The notes: generated from the sequence alone by a model not told the origin. DNA of 64,000 nt from UBA7328 sp002471345 (GCA_964011275.1 CAXGOB010000020.1:1-64000), one strand, 5' to 3'. Shown: positions 52,858 to 62,146, numbered from the stretch's first letter. Made by a program: numbers and translations.

Positions 52858-54102
52858 ATGCTTGAAATTTTTAGAAGTTGGATTATCGATCAGGGACTGG
52901 AATTAGCAATAGCCGATATTTTAGCTAGAGCTTTATTGTTTGTTTTGATTATTGTCTTAAGTTTTATCGTCTATCTGTTTGCAAAACATTTTATACTAAA
53001 AGGACTCACCGCAATTATTGGTCGTACAGCAACAGAATGGGATGATGTGATTTTACATAAAAGAGTATTTAATCGCCTTGCGCTCCTTGTTCCAGCTATA
53101 GTTGTTTACATGTCTATAGCTGTCCCTTTTCAGGGATATGATTGGCTGATAGCTTTGATAAATGGACTTGTTTTAATCTATATGATTGCAATGGGATTGC
53201 TTGCTATTGATGCTTTTCTAAATGCTTCACTTGTCATTTACTCCTCATATGAGGTGTCCAATAGAATCCCGATTAAGGGCTTTATTCAGGTTTTTAAAAT
53301 CATAGTATATTTTACCAGTGGGATATTTATAATTTCTATTTTACTGAATAAAACCCCTATTTATTTATTTAGCAGCCTTGGGGCTCTTACGGCTGTTTTG
53401 ATGTTTATTTTTAAGGATGCCATCCTAGGTTTTGTAGCTGGAATACAATTGTCAGCGAATAAAATGGTGGCTAATGGAGATTGGATTGAGATGCCAAAAT
53501 ATGGCGCTAACGGCGACATTATAGAAATTGCTTTAACCACAGTTAAGGTCCAAAATTGGGATAAAACAATTACTACTATTCCCACCTATGCTCTCATCAC
53601 AGAATCATTTAAAAATTGGCGTGGCATGTCTGATTCAGGTGGAAGGAGAATTAAGCGATCCATAAACCTGGATATAAATACTATTAAATTTTGTACTGAA
53701 GAAATGTTGGATCAGTTTAGTAAAATCCAATACATCTCCAGTTACATTGAAAAAAAGAAAAAAGAAGTCAAAGAAGTAAATGAATTGGAGAAAGTGGATA
53801 GTTCCAGTCTTGTGAATGGAAGAAGGATGACTAATATTGGAACATTTCGGGCATATGTTGAATCTTACTTGCACAACCATCCAATGATCAATAAGGAAAT
53901 GACACTGTTAGTGAGGCAGCTTGCTCCAACTGAACACGGCTTGCCGATAGAAATATATGTCTTTAGTAAAAATCAGGAATGGGCAAAATATGAAAGTATA
54001 CAAGCCAATATTTTTGATCATTTGTTGGCTGTCATTCCGGAATTTCAATTGCGAGTGTTTCAAGATCCAAGTGGCTTAGATTTTAGCAAATTGAAGTCAT
54101 GA
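52858..54102 (+). CDS. MscS-family mechanosensitive channel (YbdG-like)
   Basis: A 414-residue protein. Several transmembrane helices occupy residues 1-185; the pore-lining helix and the following MscS core are visible as LFSSLGALTAVLMFIFKDAILGFVAGI, then ANGDWIEMPKYGANGDIIEIALTTVKVQNWDKTI, which is the beta domain. The insertion in the C-terminal cytoplasmic cage (residues about 290-350) is typical for the larger YbdG/MscM branch. These channels release solutes on hypo-osmotic shock. The decayed DUF6090 gene converges with it, starting 3 bases after its stop. Confidence 0.9.
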   Translation: MLEIFRSWIIDQGLELAIADILARALLFVLIIVLSFIVYLFAKHFILKGLTAIIGRTATEWDDVILHKRVFNRLALLVPAIVVYMSIAVPFQGYDWLIALINGLVLIYMIAMGLLAIDAFLNASLVIYSSYEVSNRIPIKGFIQVFKIIVYFTSGIFIISILLNKTPIYLFSSLGALTAVLMFIFKDAILGFVAGIQLSANKMVANGDWIEMPKYGANGDIIEIALTTVKVQNWDKTITTIPTYALITESFKNWRGMSDSGGRRIKRSINLDINTIKFCTEEMLDQFSKIQYISSYIEKKKKEVKEVNELEKVDSSSLVNGRRMTNIGTFRAYVESYLHNHPMINKEMTLLVRQLAPTEHGLPIEIYVFSKNQEWAKYESIQANIFDHLLAVIPEFQLRVFQDPSGLDFSKLKS

Positions 54103-54104
54103 TC

Positions 54105-54358
54105 TTACATTGTCACTTGATATCTTTCTTTAGCAAATAGAACGTTTTCTGCATCTTCTTCTAGGTTACTCATGATGGCTAAAAGAGCTTGATGTTCGAT
54201 GGCTTTTTGTTCCTTATCCTCATTCCAATTATTCATTAGAAAAGCCAGAAGAATATTGATCATAACTAACTGTATTTCACCAAAAGAATATATTCGATAC
54301 TTTCCAATTTTGTTTTTATCTACATTCTTTCACGAAACCTTCTAAATAATTTCATCAT
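54105..54358 (-). pseudogene. Decayed DUF6090 gene
   Basis: On the minus strand from ATG 54358 the sequence reads MMKLFRRFRERM, a stop, then IKTKLE, and in the next frame GKYRIYSFGEIQLVMINILLAFLMNNWNEDKE followed by HQALLAIMSNLEEDAENVLF, ending at TAA 54105-54107. This is the DUF6090 N-terminus (compare SRYLKYAIGEIVLVVIGILIALQINN of the intact gene at 48.96 kb) with one stop and one frameshift, and the rest of the domain lost. It is the third DUF6090-type gene in 7 kb. Confidence 0.7.
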
Positions 54359-54640
54359 CGATTTTTGTTTGTTCTATCATCTACTCTCTGACAATCAATA
54401 TTGACACTATACTTCATACTCTTTATATCAGATAAGTATATGTCTTTGAAAATCAGATGATTATTATATTCTAGATGTTTCGAAAGACGCAACATGGAAT
54501 TTGGGAATAAGTCTTTAATTTTGATTTGTTCTTATTTCTCCTGTTATTAGTTGATCTAATATAGTGAACCACTATGATCAATTAATTACATATCCCACCT
54601 CATTTGTCATTACCACAATACTTTCCCATCTTCACCACTC
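54359..54640. other. Spacer, no gene recognised
   Basis: About 280 AT-rich bases before the amino-acid permease. No clear promoter box or hairpin could be named. Confidence 0.35.
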
Positions 54641-55933
54641 ATGGGATCACAACAAAAACATAAGATAGGATTATTAGGTAGCACTTCTGTTGTAGTAGGA
54701 AATATGATTGGATCCGGCATTTTTTTGTTGCCTGCTTCATTAGCCATGTACGGTGGTATAGGAATAGTAGGATGGGTATGTTCTGCTGCTGGGGCTGTGT
54801 TATTATCTTTGATGTTTGCAGAGTTGGGCCAGTACGCTCCTGATTCTATTGGAGGTCCTTATGTCTTCAGTAGGATGGGATTGGGTGATTTTGCAGGGTT
54901 CCTTGTAGCATGGGGATATTGGATATCTATATGGTCTACAAATGCTGCTATTGCTGTGGCCTTAGTGGGGTACCTCAAAGTTTTTTTACCCATATTGGAT
55001 ACTTCTATTCCTTTAGCTGTAGGAACTGGATTAGGTTTTTTATGGCTATTCACATGGATTAACTCTAAACCTCTAAAGACCGTAGCAAGTATTCAAATCA
55101 TTACAACTATTCTTAAAGTAGCACCTATTTTATTGATAGGAATTATCGGTATATTTTATGTCAATTGGGATCATTTTTTACCCTTTAATGCAAGTGAAGA
55201 ATCTAATTTCACAGCTATCACAAATGCTGCGACCTTAACACTTTTTGCTTTTTTAGGAATGGAGAGTGCTGTAATTGTGAGTGGCGATACAGAAAATGCT
55301 AAAAGTACGGTGAGGAAATCTACAATCTATGGTACACTCATCACTATAGTGGTCTACATATCAAGTGCAATAGCGATCCTAGGAATTGTTCCTCCAGAAT
55401 CTTTGATGACATCGAATGCTCCTTTTGCGGATGCCGCGGAGATTTTTATAGGCCCATCTGCCAGATATGTGGTGGCAGGGTGTGCTGTCATCGCCACTAT
55501 TGGAGCGCTCAATGGATGGATACTCCTTCAAGGAAGGATCCCTATGGCTGCAGCTCAGGACAAATTATTTCCAACTATTTTTGGGAAAAAGAATGAGAAT
55601 GGATCACCAATTCTTGGAATAATATTGTCTAGTATATTGGCATCAGTATTAATGGTATTCAGCTTTTCAGAAAGTCTCATTGATGCATTTAAATTTATGA
55701 TAACCCTTTCCACCCTCTCCGTTATTATTCCATATCTATTTTCTGCTGGTAGTTTGGCTATACTGGGGTTCCAGAATGATGGGCCCCAAATTTCTAAGAA
55801 GATCATTTTAGCATTTGCCACATTTATATTTTGTCTATGGTTGCTTTATGGTTGTGGTGCTGAGATCGTATTTTATGGGTTCTTTTTATTGATGATGGGA
55901 GTTCCTTTTTATGCTTATTTGAAAAGAGGATGA
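54641..55933 (+). CDS. APC-family amino-acid permease / antiporter
   Basis: A 430-residue protein with twelve transmembrane helices. The start GLLGSTSVVVGNMIGSGIFLLP carries the APC-family signature G-N-x-I-G-S-G-I-F in helix 1, and SIGGPYVFSRMGLGDF and FAFLGMESAVIVSGDTENAKSTV (helix 6 and following) match the basic amino-acid / AdiC-YjdE-like branch. Such permeases exchange an amino acid against its decarboxylation product or import it with protons. No decarboxylase or other partner gene is adjacent, so the substrate remains open. Confidence 0.88.
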   Translation: MGSQQKHKIGLLGSTSVVVGNMIGSGIFLLPASLAMYGGIGIVGWVCSAAGAVLLSLMFAELGQYAPDSIGGPYVFSRMGLGDFAGFLVAWGYWISIWSTNAAIAVALVGYLKVFLPILDTSIPLAVGTGLGFLWLFTWINSKPLKTVASIQIITTILKVAPILLIGIIGIFYVNWDHFLPFNASEESNFTAITNAATLTLFAFLGMESAVIVSGDTENAKSTVRKSTIYGTLITIVVYISSAIAILGIVPPESLMTSNAPFADAAEIFIGPSARYVVAGCAVIATIGALNGWILLQGRIPMAAAQDKLFPTIFGKKNENGSPILGIILSSILASVLMVFSFSESLIDAFKFMITLSTLSVIIPYLFSAGSLAILGFQNDGPQISKKIILAFATFIFCLWLLYGCGAEIVFYGFFLLMMGVPFYAYLKRG

Positions 55934-55961
55934 TGGGCTAATCTTTTGATCTGATAATTGG

Positions 55962-56135
55962 ATGAGTAAAATTGATAAAGTAGAAAGTGAAGATGAATTT
56001 GAAGTAAAAAGGGTATGTAAAGGGCTTCATTCGAGATTTTGCAAAACTGGGAGATTTTCAACTAAAAAAGAACAAAGCGTATATCATTTTCATCGGATTC
56101 TAGCTGGAGGTCGTAGTCTTTTTGTAGGCTATTAA
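55962..56135 (+). CDS. Possible small basic protein
   Basis: ATG 55962 to TAA 56133-56135 encodes 57 residues, with a charged start (SKIDKVESEDEFEVKR) and a basic, Cys/His-containing end (FCKTGRFSTKKEQ, YHFHRILAGGRS). It begins 26 bases after the permease stop on the same strand and ends just before a hairpin, which is the layout of a last gene in an operon. There is no homology that I can name; chance is possible. Confidence 0.35.
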   Translation: MSKIDKVESEDEFEVKRVCKGLHSRFCKTGRFSTKKEQSVYHFHRILAGGRSLFVGY

Positions 56136-56139
56136 AATC

Positions 56140-56169
56140 AGAAAGTGGTCCGAAACCGAACCACTTTCT
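56140..56169 (-). terminator. Ten-base hairpin terminator
   Basis: AGAAAGTGGT (56140-56149) pairs with ACCACTTTCT (56160-56169). On the minus strand it is followed by GATTTTAAT, so it should end the acidic-protein gene whose stop is at 56197, and may also stop the forward transcript. Confidence 0.65.
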
Positions 56170-56196
56170 AATCCTAAAAACGTCATTAACCAACTA

Positions 56197-56835
56197 TTAA
56201 TCTAAGTAGTCTGCAAAGGTGCCATCAGCATTAAATTCAATTTCTACTTCATCATTTAATACTGCGATATATGAACCATGCTCATCTAGTTTGATAGAGT
56301 CAATGGTCGCATTTGAATGATTATTGGCCAAGTAAGTATCTATAACCTCTGGATATTCTCTAACATTTTCATCCGAATCTGATTCTCCTTCATCAGTGTC
56401 TTCTTCATCATTTTCCTCATCACCATTTTGGTCATCAGTGTCTTCTTCACAGTTTTCCTCATCACCATCTTGGTCATCGGTATCTTCTTCACTGTTTTCT
56501 TCATCACCATCTTGGTCAACAGTGTCTTCTTCATCGTTTTCCTCATCACCATTTTGGTCATCAGTGTCTTCTTCACAGTTTTCCTCATCACCATTTTGGT
56601 CATCGGTATCTTCTTCACCGTTTTCTTCATCACCATTTTGGTCATCAGTATCTTCTTCATCTATTAAGTTTCCTTCTGAATCGAAGCTGAGCTCAATCCC
56701 ATCTGCAAGCTTTGCTACAAATGTTCCATCATCTTGTTTCGAAACCTCAAGAATGGAGGTGTTAGGATGATTAGTGCTCACATACTCATCAATAGATGGA
56801 GGGTATTCCGATGTGATAGAATCTTGTTTTAACAT
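56197..56835 (-). CDS. PepSY-like protein with acidic tandem-repeat linker
   Basis: 212 codons in this frame. Two similar domains flank a repeat. The first (residues 1-60) runs SEYPPSIDEYVSTNHPNTSI, then DDGTFVAKLADGIELSFDSEGN; the second (150-212) runs REYPEVIDTYLANNHSNATI, then GSYIAVLNDEVEIEFNADGT. Both match the small PepSY-like fold found in periplasmic lipoproteins. Between them are six copies plus a partial copy of a 14-residue unit based on EEDTDDQNGDEEN, encoded by a 42-bp tandem repeat. Asp/Glu density suggests calcium binding or an extended spacer. A lipoprotein signal lies just upstream but in another frame, so the ATG at 56835 is probably not the natural start. Confidence 0.7.
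   Translation of the reverse strand: MLKQDSITSEYPPSIDEYVSTNHPNTSILEVSKQDDGTFVAKLADGIELSFDSEGNLIDEEDTDDQNGDEENGEEDTDDQNGDEENCEEDTDDQNGDEENDEEDTVDQDGDEENSEEDTDDQDGDEENCEEDTDDQNGDEENDEEDTDEGESDSDENVREYPEVIDTYLANNHSNATIDSIKLDEHGSYIAVLNDEVEIEFNADGTFADYLD
56398..56655 (-). repeat. 42-bp tandem repeat inside the acidic protein
   Basis: Six full units and a partial one, each coding for about EEDTDDQNGDEEN plus one variable residue (G, C, D, S). Third-position and single-codon differences separate the copies. Such a repeat expands and contracts easily by slippage, so its length may differ between strains. Confidence 0.75.
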
Positions 56836-56951
56836 AAGATGTGTATTTGCTAATGACGAAGATTCGTGTAGATATCACTGTCTTTTGAACAAGGTGAAGC
56901 TGTTAAAATAATTACTAGGCATAGGAGTGCTAATTCAAAATACTTTTTCAT
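56836..56951 (-). pseudogene. Lipoprotein signal peptide, out of frame with the acidic protein
   Basis: ATG 56951 opens MKKYFELALLCLVIILTASPC followed by SKDSDIYTNLRH and TAG. This is a good lipoprotein signal (lipobox ASPC). In the frame of the downstream gene, the stretch just before its ATG reads ESSSLANTHLM without stop. One missing base near 56860 would join signal and body, so the natural gene is probably 56197-56951, broken by a single-base deletion. Confidence 0.65.
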
Positions 56952-57392
56952 TGAATAAATTTTTTTAACTCAAAGACTTAGAAGTTTAATACTTCATTTT
57001 TATTAAAGTCATCGAGTAGAGATTATGAAATAAAGTGCCGCATATTCAGGCCTGAATAATATTGACTTGGGTAGATTTGTGATCGATATTTACTAGATTT
57101 TCTGAATGTTAAAAATTTGGATGAAGAGTATATTTACTCTGTTATGATTAGTAAACAATGAGATAGAAAATTACCTTATGAAAAAATAGAATTAATCACA
57201 ATTCGTACTAAAAAGTCACAGGTAACTTTATATGTTTGGATAGAAGTCATAGGATTTGAATGAGAAAAATGGTTTGATTTCAATTGTAATATTGATTAGT
57301 CATTTGATGATGAAATACCGTGTTTTCTGTATTGATGATTATCTTAATGAAATCTCTATTTCAACAATAGTTTCAATAGTTAAATAAAAAAT
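56952..57392. other. Spacer, no gene recognised
   Basis: About 440 AT-rich bases between the divergent acidic-protein and GMC genes. No protein-like frame or strong hairpin was seen. Confidence 0.4.
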
Positions 57393-59030
57393 ATGAAAAC
57401 CAAGTTTGATTTCATTATAGTAGGAGCAGGATCAGCAGGTTGTGTTTTAGCCAATAGGCTTACCGCCTCTGGGGAGTTTAATGTATTGCTTTTGGAAGCT
57501 GGTTCTCGAGATTGGCATCCATACATCCATATACCAGGAGGTTATCCAAAATTACATAGATCAGCGCGTGATTGGCAGTTTTGGACTGAACCACAAGAGC
57601 ATGTGGATGGACGAAAGATATATTTGCCAAGAGGTAAGACTTTAGGTGGATCTAGCAGCACTAATGCTATGGCATATGTTAGAGGTAATCGAGAGGATTA
57701 TAACGATTGGGCTACGGCAGGTTGTGAAGGATGGGATTTTGACAGTGTTTTACCTTTTTTTAAGAAATCAGAGAACAATAGAAATATTGATGAATTGGAC
57801 AAAGGATTTCACAACGACGAAGGTGAACTAGGAGTGGGATACGCTCAATATCACGAAAGTCCATTGGCTCAAGCCTTTATTGACTCTTGTAAATCAATGG
57901 GACTACCTGAAGGAATAGATTATAATGGAGCAAAACAAAATGCGACATCCAAGTTCCAATTCACAATTAAAGATGGTAAAAGACACAGCACAGCCGCAGC
58001 ATTTCTTAGCCCTATTAAAAATAGGAAGAATCTAATTGTTCTGACTGGAGCCGCTGTTGCGGAGATATTGATAAAGGATCAAAAAGCCGTTGGTGTAAAA
58101 CTTTCAAAAAAGAAAGGAGGTGCTCAAGAATTCTATTGCGAGAAAGAAATAGTCCTTAGCGCTGGAGCATTTCAAAGCCCACAATTATTACAATTGTCAG
58201 GAATAGGAAATGCCGAGGAATTGAAAAATCATGGTATTCAAAGTAAACTTGATCTTCCCGGAGTAGGAAAAAACCTCCATGATCACCTTTTCTTTTTTAT
58301 ATCAGCTCATACCAAAGAGAAAGTAGGGTTTAATCACAATGCCACCATTTGGAATCAAGCCAAGGACTTGGTCGGTTATCTGATCAACAAGAAGAACCCA
58401 TTATCATGCAGCCCGCTAGAAGCTGTCTCATTTTTCAATTTAGATAACTATAATGATAGAGTGAACTTCCAGTTTCATTTTGCTCCTTTCCATATTAATG
58501 ATGGGCGTAATGAGGACTTATATGATTTTAATACTATTCCAACTGACAAGGATGGGGCGACTATTTGTGCTTCATTATTACACCCGAGAAGTAGAGGTCA
58601 TGTATCCCTTAAATCAAATGACCCGAAAGACGCCCCTTTGATTCAACCAAATTTTTTAAGTGAAGAGTCGGATCTCAAAGATTTAGTAAAAGGTGCAAGA
58701 ATAGCACTTGAAGTGTATGGACAGGATGCATTCAAGAATTTTATAGAAAACCCTATAGAATTATCAGCTACAGATTCTGATGAGAAGATTGCAGCCTATG
58801 CTAAGAGAAGATTAGAGACCACATACCATCCCGTAGGGACATGTAAAATGGGAAAGGACGAAATGGCTGTCGTTAACACTGATCTTACCGTGAAAGGATT
58901 AGCAGGGTTGAGGGTGGTTGATGCTTCTATCATGCCGAAAATAGTTACTGGTAATACTAATGCTCCTGTGATCATGATAGGGGAGAAGGGGGCTGATATG
59001 ATACTAGAGAAGTGGGGAAGCAAAAATTAG
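57393..59030 (+). CDS. GMC-family FAD-dependent oxidoreductase (choline/alcohol dehydrogenase-like)
   Basis: A 545-residue flavoenzyme. The FAD-binding loop is DFIIVGAGSAGCVLANRL (residues 5-22) with LLLEAG after it; GMC signature 1 is GKTLGGSSSTNAMAYVRGNREDYNDW, signature 2 lies in LSAGAFQSPQLLQLSGIG, and the catalytic His/Asn pair is in TYHPVGTCKMG and TGNTNAPVIMIGEKGADMI. Length and motifs fit choline dehydrogenase (BetA) and related alcohol dehydrogenases. No betaine-aldehyde dehydrogenase is beside it, so choline as substrate is only one possibility; a Rieske oxygenase pair 3 kb downstream of the CreD gene would fit betaine breakdown. Confidence 0.88.
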   Translation: MKTKFDFIIVGAGSAGCVLANRLTASGEFNVLLLEAGSRDWHPYIHIPGGYPKLHRSARDWQFWTEPQEHVDGRKIYLPRGKTLGGSSSTNAMAYVRGNREDYNDWATAGCEGWDFDSVLPFFKKSENNRNIDELDKGFHNDEGELGVGYAQYHESPLAQAFIDSCKSMGLPEGIDYNGAKQNATSKFQFTIKDGKRHSTAAAFLSPIKNRKNLIVLTGAAVAEILIKDQKAVGVKLSKKKGGAQEFYCEKEIVLSAGAFQSPQLLQLSGIGNAEELKNHGIQSKLDLPGVGKNLHDHLFFFISAHTKEKVGFNHNATIWNQAKDLVGYLINKKNPLSCSPLEAVSFFNLDNYNDRVNFQFHFAPFHINDGRNEDLYDFNTIPTDKDGATICASLLHPRSRGHVSLKSNDPKDAPLIQPNFLSEESDLKDLVKGARIALEVYGQDAFKNFIENPIELSATDSDEKIAAYAKRRLETTYHPVGTCKMGKDEMAVVNTDLTVKGLAGLRVVDASIMPKIVTGNTNAPVIMIGEKGADMILEKWGSKN

Positions 59031-59133
59031 TTTTTCAGTTAAAATAAAGGGGTAAAAATCACACGTTTTCTTAAGTAAAATAGCTAAGAATCATTGTTAT
59101 TCTATGGACAGGAATTTTGTATCTTTCTAAATA

Positions 59134-60468
59134 CTAGGGCGATTCCTTAGATCGATACCAATCAATATTTCTCGTGAAATACATGGTTGCTCCCAAAATA
59201 GCAGTCAGCCCTATACTTCCAATAAGTAAAGCATAATCTGCAGATTGTAAGGTGACATACATAAATGCGTAGATAAGGGATAATACCACCGCTAAAAGAA
59301 AAGACATTCTTTTGTCTCTGAATACACTCAGAGAATAAAGAGAGACCATAATAATAATGGATAAAGCTCCCATCACATAAGCAATCTCGTAAGGCATATG
59401 TTCTGATAGAGCTACTAATAAAACAAAGAAAAGGCAAAGCGCTAGACCGATTAAAGCGTATTGAAATGGATGTGTGGTACGCTTATACAATACCTCTATC
59501 AAGAAGAATGTAAGAAAAGTGAGGGCAATAATCATAGCACCATACTTTGCGGAACGAATAGATTTTTGATAGTTATCAATACCTGAATAAAGTGATACTC
59601 CAAATGTTGATTCTTGCATTTTACTGAAATAAGTTTGGCCGTACCATGCACTGGGGTAGTTCCGATTAAATTCAAGAATTTTCCATGAGGCAATGAATCC
59701 ATCTTCACTGATTTCTCTAATATTAGGAAGGAAATTGCCATCAAAACTTGGATCCGCCCAAGGAGAACTAATATTTACCACTGTTACATCTCCATTAGGA
59801 GAGAAAGACAACCGCTCACTTCCTTGGAGGTTGAGATTAAATGAGAATGGAATTGGACTATTGTTTTTAGTATTAAGATTTTTTATCCTTGCTGTTATTC
59901 CTGACCCAATAGCAGAAATATTTGATCCTGAATGAATATTTAGAATGCTTTCACCCCATTTTAATTTGATGTCTTCTTTTATTCCTCTTAAGTCTGAAAT
60001 TCCAACAGTAATGTGGGCGTCTTTCCATTTTACTTCAATCAGGTTTTCTTCCTTTATTTTAGGAATTTGAATAACTCCATTTATATCCAGATCGGACTGA
60101 TAAACAATCACTTTATAAATTCCTCTCCTTAGTTCTTTTGGTGATATAGTACCATTGATTTTCAAGTCACTCGGAAGGACACGTAAGTATTTTGTCTCTG
60201 TAAGTTTTTCTTTGTCTATCTCATCAGAATCAATTGTGTACACCAAAGGAATGGTCAATATAGGCCCATCTATTTGTTGTTTTTTTGCCCATTTATTACT
60301 TACTTCTTGAATCGCTGCAGAACGTAGTGTTTTTCTTTCATGAATTATTGTTTCTATCATTTCCTGAGGAATCAACAGGAGTATTATCATGAAAGTAATG
60401 ACGATCAACTTGAGAGTGATAGAGTTTTTTAACCAAATTTTCGTTGTATCCAAATTTGTTTTGGTCAT
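59134..60468 (-). CDS. creD: CreD-family inner-membrane protein
   Basis: A 444-residue protein matching CreD in length and layout: one N-terminal helix (LKLIVITFMIILLLIPQEMIE), a conserved start RKTLRSAAIQEVSNKWAKKQQIDGPILTIPLVY, a large periplasmic domain (residues 50-310), and five or six C-terminal helices. CreD proteins are envelope proteins controlled by CreBC in enterobacteria; in Bacteroidota they are usually paired with a small winged-helix regulator, as here. The regulator gene lies 123 bases upstream on the same strand. Confidence 0.92.
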   Translation of the reverse strand: MTKTNLDTTKIWLKNSITLKLIVITFMIILLLIPQEMIETIIHERKTLRSAAIQEVSNKWAKKQQIDGPILTIPLVYTIDSDEIDKEKLTETKYLRVLPSDLKINGTISPKELRRGIYKVIVYQSDLDINGVIQIPKIKEENLIEVKWKDAHITVGISDLRGIKEDIKLKWGESILNIHSGSNISAIGSGITARIKNLNTKNNSPIPFSFNLNLQGSERLSFSPNGDVTVVNISSPWADPSFDGNFLPNIREISEDGFIASWKILEFNRNYPSAWYGQTYFSKMQESTFGVSLYSGIDNYQKSIRSAKYGAMIIALTFLTFFLIEVLYKRTTHPFQYALIGLALCLFFVLLVALSEHMPYEIAYVMGALSIIIMVSLYSLSVFRDKRMSFLLAVVLSLIYAFMYVTLQSADYALLIGSIGLTAILGATMYFTRNIDWYRSKESP

Positions 60469-60591
60469 GTGATCTATGGATTTATACTATGTTTTTAAAG
60501 TTTATTTGATTAGGACAAGATGAGGCCAGATTCAACAAGAATACTAATTTTAGAAAGTGCTTTGAAATACAAAGTGACAAGTCAAATTTTT

Positions 60592-60882
60592 TTATTTCAA
60601 AAGTTGTTCAATAGCTTTAATGTGCTTTACTAATGCATCTCTTCCTTCTTCAGTCGCGGAATATTTTGTATTAGGTTTTCTATCTATGAATTCTTTTTGA
60701 ACCATAATATATTCACTCTTTTCTAATGATTTTATATGACTTGCCAAATTACCGTCCGTCACGCCTAGTAGTTTTTTTAAAGTATTAAAATTGAGGCTGT
60801 CGTTTACCACAAGTGCAGACATGATCCCTAGTCTTACCTTATTTTCAAAAGCCTTATTTAAATCTTTAAGTATATTCTTCAA
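60592..60882 (-). CDS. Winged-helix transcriptional regulator (CreD-associated)
   Basis: A 96-residue winged-helix protein: FENKVRLGIMSALVVNDSLNFNTLKKLLGVTDGNLASHIKSLEKSEYIMVQKEF is a MarR/ArsR-like helix-turn-helix with the wing in DRKPNTKYSATEEGRDAL. The form matches the single-domain regulators encoded next to creD in Bacteroidota. It probably controls this cluster of four minus-strand genes (61943 to 59134), being the second-last gene before creD. The signal is unknown; there are no cysteines or other ligand-binding residues. Confidence 0.85.
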   Translation of the reverse strand: MKNILKDLNKAFENKVRLGIMSALVVNDSLNFNTLKKLLGVTDGNLASHIKSLEKSEYIMVQKEFIDRKPNTKYSATEEGRDALVKHIKAIEQLLK

Positions 60883-60912
60883 CAGTGATATTTTAATTGT
60901 TTGAATAGAAGA

Positions 60913-61299
60913 TCACTTTTCGAAATGCTCTTTTTTATATTCAATTAAATACTGATATTGACCTATATCTACAACTTCCAATTTAATGCTAGGATCACAC
61001 CACTCTAGACTACTACTATGACCTGTAGATATATCAGAAGCTTTTATATATAGTGCCACAGAGTCGCATACCTTTTCAATATTCTTGCTCAGATTTTTAG
61101 TAGAAATTATGAGTTCACTTTTCTCATTATCTATGATAACATGATTTTGAATCGGTCCGTCTAAATGGTTGTCAGATTTGAAATCTACTTTGATGGGTGC
61201 GCCACTATTGTTCACTACTCGTACATCGTAAGTATATTCTGATTGACACGAGTACAATCCAACGATTAATACGAGAAAAAGAAATTTTGTTGTTTTCAT
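60913..61299 (-). CDS. Hypothetical lipoprotein
   Basis: A 128-residue protein with lipobox LYSC (signal MKTTKFLFLVLIVGLYSC). The mature part is beta-rich: YTYDVRVVNNSGAPIKVDFKS suggests a small Ig-like or beta-sandwich domain, and two cysteines (about residues 79 and 98) may pair. It lies 30 bases upstream of the winged-helix regulator and 26 downstream of the membrane-protein gene, so it belongs to the CreD transcript. Function is unknown. Confidence 0.65.
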   Translation of the reverse strand: MKTTKFLFLVLIVGLYSCQSEYTYDVRVVNNSGAPIKVDFKSDNHLDGPIQNHVIIDNEKSELIISTKNLSKNIEKVCDSVALYIKASDISTGHSSSLEWCDPSIKLEVVDIGQYQYLIEYKKEHFEK

Positions 61300-61325
61300 T
61301 TATGATTCTTTATAAAGTTAATATT

Positions 61326-61943
61326 CTATATTTTATTATTGAAGTACATAAATGCACCATATATGATGTGCAGAAGACCAAATCCAATGGCCCAGAATAT
61401 CAGACCATATCCGACAAAATAGGTGGCTAAAAGACCCAATAGAATCTCCATGATTCCAAGGCTTCGAGTTTCTTTTAAGGTAAAATGACTTCCATTTACA
61501 AGTGCTAGCCCATAGAATATAAGAGTGAGTGGGGCTATCAGACCTCCATAGCCTTCAAGTAATAATATTAAAGAAAGTATACCTCCAGAGATCAAAGGAA
61601 TAGAGAGGTTGATTAGATACTTTTTAGTATGCTGATCCCACAGTTTTTGATTTATTTTTTGTGCTTTTCGAGTAGTAAAATATATACCTGTTATTAAAGA
61701 AAACAGAATGACCCCTAAAGCAATAGCGAGGAGTATAATTAAGCTTTCATTTGTTAGGTTTGTCCATCGGTATTCGAAGTATTCTTGATCGGAGTATATA
61801 GTCTCATAAGCGAGATATGCACCTATAAGAGAAAATACTCCTGCACATATTCCAGACATCCCACTTAGTGATATGAACCGAGAGGATCTATTCATCATAT
61901 CTTTGATGTCCTTTATGTCTTCAATGTATTTTTCTTTATTCAT
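61326..61943 (-). CDS. Conserved multi-pass membrane protein of the CreD cluster
   Basis: Started at ATG 61943 (MNKEKYIEDIKDIKDMMNRSSRFISLSG); the open frame extends seven codons further up. The 205-residue protein has six hydrophobic helices, the first pair GMSGICAGVFSLIGAYLAYE and IILLAIALGVILFSLITGIYF. The N-terminal SSRFISLSGMSGI motif is shared by a Bacteroidota family regularly found before a winged-helix regulator and creD. It heads the four-gene cluster and probably sits in the inner membrane with CreD; no biochemical role is known. Confidence 0.8.
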   Translation of the reverse strand: MNKEKYIEDIKDIKDMMNRSSRFISLSGMSGICAGVFSLIGAYLAYETIYSDQEYFEYRWTNLTNESLIILLAIALGVILFSLITGIYFTTRKAQKINQKLWDQHTKKYLINLSIPLISGGILSLILLLEGYGGLIAPLTLIFYGLALVNGSHFTLKETRSLGIMEILLGLLATYFVGYGLIFWAIGFGLLHIIYGAFMYFNNKI

Positions 61944-62146
61944 TAAAAGTACTTTGAAATACAAAGTAATATATTATATTTTGATTTTCCAAATGATCTT
62001 GTACAAATTGGGATTTAGTAATTAGGGGATATACTTGTTTGAAGACATCATATTGAAGTGTTGGTCAGTAACTCATAGTTGATTGTCAAACTTGTTTTAC
62101 TAAATGATATAGTCCTTATTTACATGATCTCTAAGACTAGAAAAGA

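Noticed and set aside
56396..56667. Plus-strand Ser/Phe-rich and Ile/Val-rich frames over the acidic gene
   Set aside because: They are the antisense and shifted readings of the 42-bp repeat; repeats stay open in several frames by default.
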